From Ensifer sp. IC4062 (GTDB lineage: Bacteria; Pseudomonadota; Alphaproteobacteria; Rhizobiales; Rhizobiaceae), in assembly GCF_020193575.1 (NCBI RefSeq), contig NZ_JADYVD010000061.1, forward strand, positions 1 to 34,732: a stretch of DNA of 34,732 bases, given 5' to 3'. The stretch's first letter is position 1; every line of letters begins with the position of its first letter. The position numbers and the translations under genes were made by a program. Of this stretch, positions 31,175 through 34,732 are shown piece after piece. Under the pieces are notes generated by a model. The model saw only the letters and a program-made list of their open reading frames with translations, did no database searches and was not told the origin of the DNA.

Positions 31175-31975
31175 TCAGACACCTGCTACCATCTTCAGGT
31201 CATCGATCGCCCCCGGTGCGGCGGCGAGAACGGCGGAGCCCTTGGTAAGACGCTCGCCCTCGACGGGAAAGGGCAGGTACCAGCCGCCCGCTTCCTTGAC
31301 GAGACAATAGCCGGCGAGGCAGTCCCAGGCGTGCATATAGGGTTCGTAATAGCCGACGAGGCGGCCGGCGGCGACATAGGCGAGCATCAGCGCGCCGGAG
31401 CCGTTGCGTACGAAATTGCCGCCGGCTTCAAGCAGCTTCTCGACCATCCGGGCGACGAATGCCGGCGTCACGTGATTGTTGGCGCCGATGCCGGTGACGG
31501 CGTTGCGAATGGTGCGGGTGGCATCGAGCGACAACGGCTTGTCGTTGAGCCGCGCACCGCGCCCGAGGGCCGCGGCATAAAGTTCGTTGTAGCAGGGCGC
31601 CGAGATGACACCCACCACAGGTACGCCGTTATGGAGAAGAGCGATCGAAACGCACCAGTTCGGCATGCCGTTGACGAAGGGGCTGGTGCCGTCGATCGGA
31701 TCGATGACCCAGGTGAAGCCGGAGCGTCCCGGCTCCAGGCCGTATTCCTCGCCGAGCACGCCATCCTCGGGATAGGCTTCCGCGAAACGGGTGCGGATGA
31801 GGTTCTCCACCTCGCGATCGGCGATCGAGACGACATCCTGAGGATCCCGCTTGATCTCGACGACCAATGTCTCGCGCCGGTTGAAATAGTCGAGCGCGAC
31901 GGCGCCGGCCTCGCGTGCCACCGCTTCGGCAAGGGCCAGTCGGGTTTCGAGCCCGGAGGGGTCGTGTGACGTCAT
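31175..31975 (-). CDS. Inositol-monophosphatase-family phosphatase
   Basis: 266 residues from the ATG at 31975 (AAGGAAAG upstream). A Mg-dependent phosphatase of the IMPase/FBPase/CysQ superfamily. Metal and phosphate motifs are complete: VVSIADREVENLI near 48-60, GEEYG at 75-79 (metal-binding Glu), DPIDGT at 92-97, and HAWDCLAGYCLVKEAGG at 215-231 with Asp218. The substrate could be myo-inositol phosphate, histidinol phosphate or a related sugar phosphate; motifs alone do not decide. It is downstream of and in line with an Fbp/Afu-type ABC transporter, with 52 bp between, so it may dephosphorylate what that transporter brings in. Confidence 0.9.
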   Translation of the reverse strand: MTSHDPSGLETRLALAEAVAREAGAVALDYFNRRETLVVEIKRDPQDVVSIADREVENLIRTRFAEAYPEDGVLGEEYGLEPGRSGFTWVIDPIDGTSPFVNGMPNWCVSIALLHNGVPVVGVISAPCYNELYAAALGRGARLNDKPLSLDATRTIRNAVTGIGANNHVTPAFVARMVEKLLEAGGNFVRNGSGALMLAYVAAGRLVGYYEPYMHAWDCLAGYCLVKEAGGWYLPFPVEGERLTKGSAVLAAAPGAIDDLKMVAGV

Positions 31976-32027
31976 GAAGCTTTCCTTGGTCCTGGTTTGA
32001 GAATCCGGTTTCTCGCAGAATGCGAGC

Positions 32028-33089
32028 TCAACCGCAGATGATGGCGATGCCGCGCTCCTTGAAGCCGATCGCGACATCCGTTGCCGGAGCCAGCGCTCTT
32101 TCGACGGCGGGATCGACAACGAAGAGCGTGCCGGCGGCCGTCTTCACCTCGTATTCGACATGATCGCCGAGATAGAAGGCATGGGTGATGCGGCCGGCGA
32201 AAGCGCCGTTCTTTGCCGGTTCGAGCGTGATCGCGTTCGGCCGTACGGCGAGCTTCGCCGGACCTGGCTGGATATCGCGCCCCGGCACGCGATGCGTCAG
32301 CGCTTCGACGCGGATCGTCGCATCGCCGTTCTCGACGCCGAGGATATCGCAGGAAACGACATTGGCCTCGCCCATGAAATCGGCAATGAAGGACGATGCA
32401 GGCGCCTCATAGAGATCGCGCGGCGCGCCTTCCTGGGCGATGTGTCCGTCCCTCATGACGATGATGCGATCGGAGACGGCAAGTGCCTCGTCCTGGTCGT
32501 GCGTGACGTAGACTGCGGTGAAGCCCAGCCGCTGCTGCAGTTCGCGGATCTCGGTCCTGACACGACGGCGCAGTCGGGCGTCGAGGTTAGACAGCGGCTC
32601 GTCCAGGAGCAGCACCTGCGGTTCGAGCACCAGCGCGCGAGCGACGGCGACGCGCTGCTGCTGTCCGCCGGAAAGCTCGGCCGGCAGGCGGGCGCCCATG
32701 CCGGCGAGGCCGACGAGCGCCAATCCGTCCTCGGCTCGCTCGCGCGCTTCCCTGCGCTTCAGGCCGGACGACTCAAGGCCGTAGGCGACGTTGTCGAGCG
32801 CGGTCATATGCGGAAAGAGCGCGTAGGACTGGAAGACCATGGAAACGTCGCGTTCATTCGCCGGCAGCATGGTCACGTCCTTGCCGCCGATCAGGATGCG
32901 GCCGGATGTCGGATGCTCGAGGCCGGCCAGCATCCTGAGCGTCGTCGTCTTGCCGCAGCCGGACGGCCCGAGCAGCGTCACCAGCGTGCCGGGCTCGATC
33001 GTCAGCGACAGGTCGTGAATGGCGGTGAAGGCGCCGAACTCTTTGCGAACATTCCGGAAGACGACGGAACCGGGACCTTCGATGCTCAT
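32028..33089 (-). CDS. Fbp/Afu/PotA-type ABC transporter ATPase
   Basis: 353 residues. Walker A GPSGCGKTT at 41-49, Q-loop VFQSYALFPHM near 85-95, signature LSGGQQQR near 139-146, Walker B VLLLDEPLSNLD near 159-170, and the H-loop VTHDQDEAL near 194-202. A TOBE-type C-terminal domain starts at about 240 (NVVSCDILGVENGDATIRV). The class includes FbpC (iron), AfuC (sugar phosphates), PotA (polyamines) and phosphonate importers. Its start overlaps the stop of the upstream permease by 4 bp. Confidence 0.93.
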   Translation of the reverse strand: MSIEGPGSVVFRNVRKEFGAFTAIHDLSLTIEPGTLVTLLGPSGCGKTTTLRMLAGLEHPTSGRILIGGKDVTMLPANERDVSMVFQSYALFPHMTALDNVAYGLESSGLKRREARERAEDGLALVGLAGMGARLPAELSGGQQQRVAVARALVLEPQVLLLDEPLSNLDARLRRRVRTEIRELQQRLGFTAVYVTHDQDEALAVSDRIIVMRDGHIAQEGAPRDLYEAPASSFIADFMGEANVVSCDILGVENGDATIRVEALTHRVPGRDIQPGPAKLAVRPNAITLEPAKNGAFAGRITHAFYLGDHVEYEVKTAAGTLFVVDPAVERALAPATDVAIGFKERGIAIICG

Positions 33090-34732
33090 GCGGTTTTCTC
33101 CTGGTGAAGGGAAGCGGGCGTGGTTGCGGCAAGCGATTGCACGCGGTTCTCGCGTCTCAGCCGCCGCTCGCCGACGAGGATTTGGAAGCCGGCAATGACG
33201 GTGATCATGACCAGGATCAGCATCGAGGAATAGGCGATCGCGACGCCGTACTCGCCGTTCTCGACGAGGCCGACGATATAGGAGGTCGCCATGTTGTATT
33301 CGGCGCTGACCAGGAAGATGACGGCGCTGATCGAAGTGATGGCACGCACGAAAGAGTAGACGAGTGCCGCGGTGATCGCCGGGCGCAACAACGGCAGGAT
33401 CACCTTGCGGATCGTTCGGCAGCTGTCGGCCCTGAGTGTCAACGAGGCTTCGTCGAGGCTGCGGTCGAGCTGGCTCATTGCCGCGACGCCGCCACGCACG
33501 CCGACCGGCATGTTGCGGAATACGAAGCAGGCGATCAGGATCAGGGCGCTGCCGGTCATCTCCAGGGGCGGCAGGTTGAACGCCATGATGTAGCTGATGC
33601 CGATGACCGTGCCAGGGATGGCAAAGCTCATCATCAGTGCGAATTCGAAGAGCTCGCGGCCCGCAAACTTCTGGCGCACGATCAGATAGGCGGTGAGAAG
33701 ACCGACCGCAGCCGTCAGCGGCGCCGAGATGAGGGCGATTTCCATGGTCGTCCAGAACGAGTTCCAGGCAACGCCGGTCCAGGCGATGGCGCCGTCGCGG
33801 AATTCGATCGAGAAGGCCTGGGCGTAGTGCTCGAGCGTCAGCGTGTTGTCGAGCCCCCAGGTCTTCACGAAACCGCCGATCAGGATCATGCCGTAGACGA
33901 CAAGGGTGAAGAGCGCCCAGGGAATGACCAGCGCGTGGACGCCGACCGAGACCGAGCGGGGGAGGGCCGCATGCACGCCGCTGTCGCCCTTGCCGGTGAC
34001 GGTCGAGAAGTTCTTCCCCGAAAGCCAGAGGCGCTGGGCAAGAAAGGCCGCAAGCGTGAATGAGAGCAGGGTGATCGCAAGCACCGCGGCGCGCGAGGGA
34101 TCGTTTTGCGAACCGACGACGGCGAAGAAGATTTCCGTCGACAGCACACCGTGGCTGCCGCCGAGCACCAGCGGGTTGCCGAAATCCGCCATGCTTTCGA
34201 TGAAACCGATGAGGAAGGCATTGGCGATTCCGGGCTTCATCAAGGGCAGCGAGACGTGCCAGAAAGTCCTCCAGCGGTCGGCCCTCAGCGTCTGCGAGGC
34301 TTCCTCCATCGACGGGCTGACCCCTTCGACGACGCCGATCAGCACGAGGAAGGAGATCGGTGTGAAGGAGAGGACCTGGGCGATCCAGATGCCCGTGAGT
34401 CCGTAGAGCCAGCGGCCGGGCTCGACGCCAAGGAGTGCTGACATCGCCTGTGTCGCCACGCCCGAGCGGCCGAAGAGCAGCGTGAGGGCCAGGCCGACGA
34501 CGAAGGGCGGCGTGATGATCGGCAGCACCGTCAGTAGCCGCAGGCTCTTCTTGTAGTGAAAGCCGGTGCGGGTGGCGACGAGAGCGAAGGCGAGGCCGAG
34601 AATGGTTGAGCCGCTCGCCGTCATGGTCGCCAGCCAGAAGGTGCGCCAGGCGACGCCGCAGCGCGCTCCGCCGACGACGCAGTCGAGGCTCCAGATCGAT
34701 GGATCGACGACGTTGCGCGTGAAGCCGTCCGG
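33086..34732 (-). CDS. Fbp/Afu-type ABC transporter permease (runs off the window)
   Basis: The frame is open to the last base, so the true start lies beyond 34732; 548 codons are visible. The permease is double-length: two sets of membrane helices, as in FbpB/AfuB, each with its own EAA loop. These loops are EEASQTLRADRWRTFWHVSLPLMKPGIANAF (in the first half) and DEASLTLRADSCRTIRKVILPLLRPAITAAL (in the second). The stop codon overlaps the ATPase start (ATGA). A periplasmic binding protein gene would be expected just upstream, outside the window. Substrate class is undetermined between iron, phosphonate, spermidine-type and sugar phosphate. Confidence 0.92.
   Translation of the reverse strand, partial: PDGFTRNVVDPSIWSLDCVVGGARCGVAWRTFWLATMTASGSTILGLAFALVATRTGFHYKKSLRLLTVLPIITPPFVVGLALTLLFGRSGVATQAMSALLGVEPGRWLYGLTGIWIAQVLSFTPISFLVLIGVVEGVSPSMEEASQTLRADRWRTFWHVSLPLMKPGIANAFLIGFIESMADFGNPLVLGGSHGVLSTEIFFAVVGSQNDPSRAAVLAITLLSFTLAAFLAQRLWLSGKNFSTVTGKGDSGVHAALPRSVSVGVHALVIPWALFTLVVYGMILIGGFVKTWGLDNTLTLEHYAQAFSIEFRDGAIAWTGVAWNSFWTTMEIALISAPLTAAVGLLTAYLIVRQKFAGRELFEFALMMSFAIPGTVIGISYIMAFNLPPLEMTGSALILIACFVFRNMPVGVRGGVAAMSQLDRSLDEASLTLRADSCRTIRKVILPLLRPAITAALVYSFVRAITSISAVIFLVSAEYNMATSYIVGLVENGEYGVAIAYSSMLILVMITVIAGFQILVGERRLRRENRVQSLAATTPASLHQEKTA

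Noticed and set aside
1..34732. CRISPR array, tRNA or rRNA genes, phage or complete insertion sequence
   Set aside because: No regularly spaced direct repeats, cloverleaf-like or rRNA sequences, or transposase gene was seen; the repeats present are palindromic mosaic elements and the MITE-like element.

Overview
The window looks like part of a large secondary replicon (megaplasmid or chromid) of a rhizobium, most likely Sinorhizobium/Ensifer. The reasons are uniformly high GC, a complete repABC replication and partition operon, the seven-gene thu trehalose locus known from S. meliloti pSymB, rhizobial mosaic intergenic palindromes (RIME type), and a dense set of ABC, tripartite and MFS transporters. 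All names come from reading the sequence; no database search was run.

Layout. Bases 1-5500: the start of an exported DUF3300-type protein, an RsuA/RluB-type pseudouridine synthase, a tctCBA tripartite tricarboxylate transporter whose tctC and tctB are separated by 369 bp, and a small exported protein. Bases 5590-9080: a DUF1612/HTH-type plasmid protein, a DLD-motif glycosyltransferase-like protein and a small membrane protein. Bases 9626-13500: repC, a countertranscribed RNA, repB and repA, all read leftward except the antisense RNA, with promoter, operator-like palindrome and partition-type palindromes upstream of repA. Bases 13500-18600: a small MITE-like palindromic element, a 59-residue orphan ORF, a HutC-type GntR regulator, an EF-G-like GTPase and an exported intradiol dioxygenase. 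Bases 18770-22110: a Bcr/CflA efflux pump facing a TetR regulator across an operator region, then a HI0933-type flavoprotein. Bases 22200-30120: thuR divergent from thuEFGKAB. Bases 30130-34732: an SPW-repeat membrane protein and the end of an Fbp/Afu-type ABC operon with an inositol-monophosphatase-family gene as its last member.

The most notable signal is a set of 16-bp palindromes fitting GTTGNCNGCNGNCAAC. Four identical copies of one version (GTTGACAGCTGTCAAC) lie in separate intergenic gaps over 6 kb beyond the repC end, one of them inside the tct operon. Two copies of a second version (GTTGTCCGCGGACAAC), exactly 40 bp apart, lie upstream of repA. They look like a dispersed centromere (parS) for RepB plus a repA-proximal site.

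Functionally, RepA and RepB would partition the replicon and control the operon, RepC would start replication, and the ctRNA would limit RepC. The thu genes import and oxidise trehalose-type disaccharides under ThuR. The regulatory DNA is unusually readable here: paired TetR operators, a candidate ThuR direct repeat, a complete ctRNA unit, and hairpins at several operon joints.
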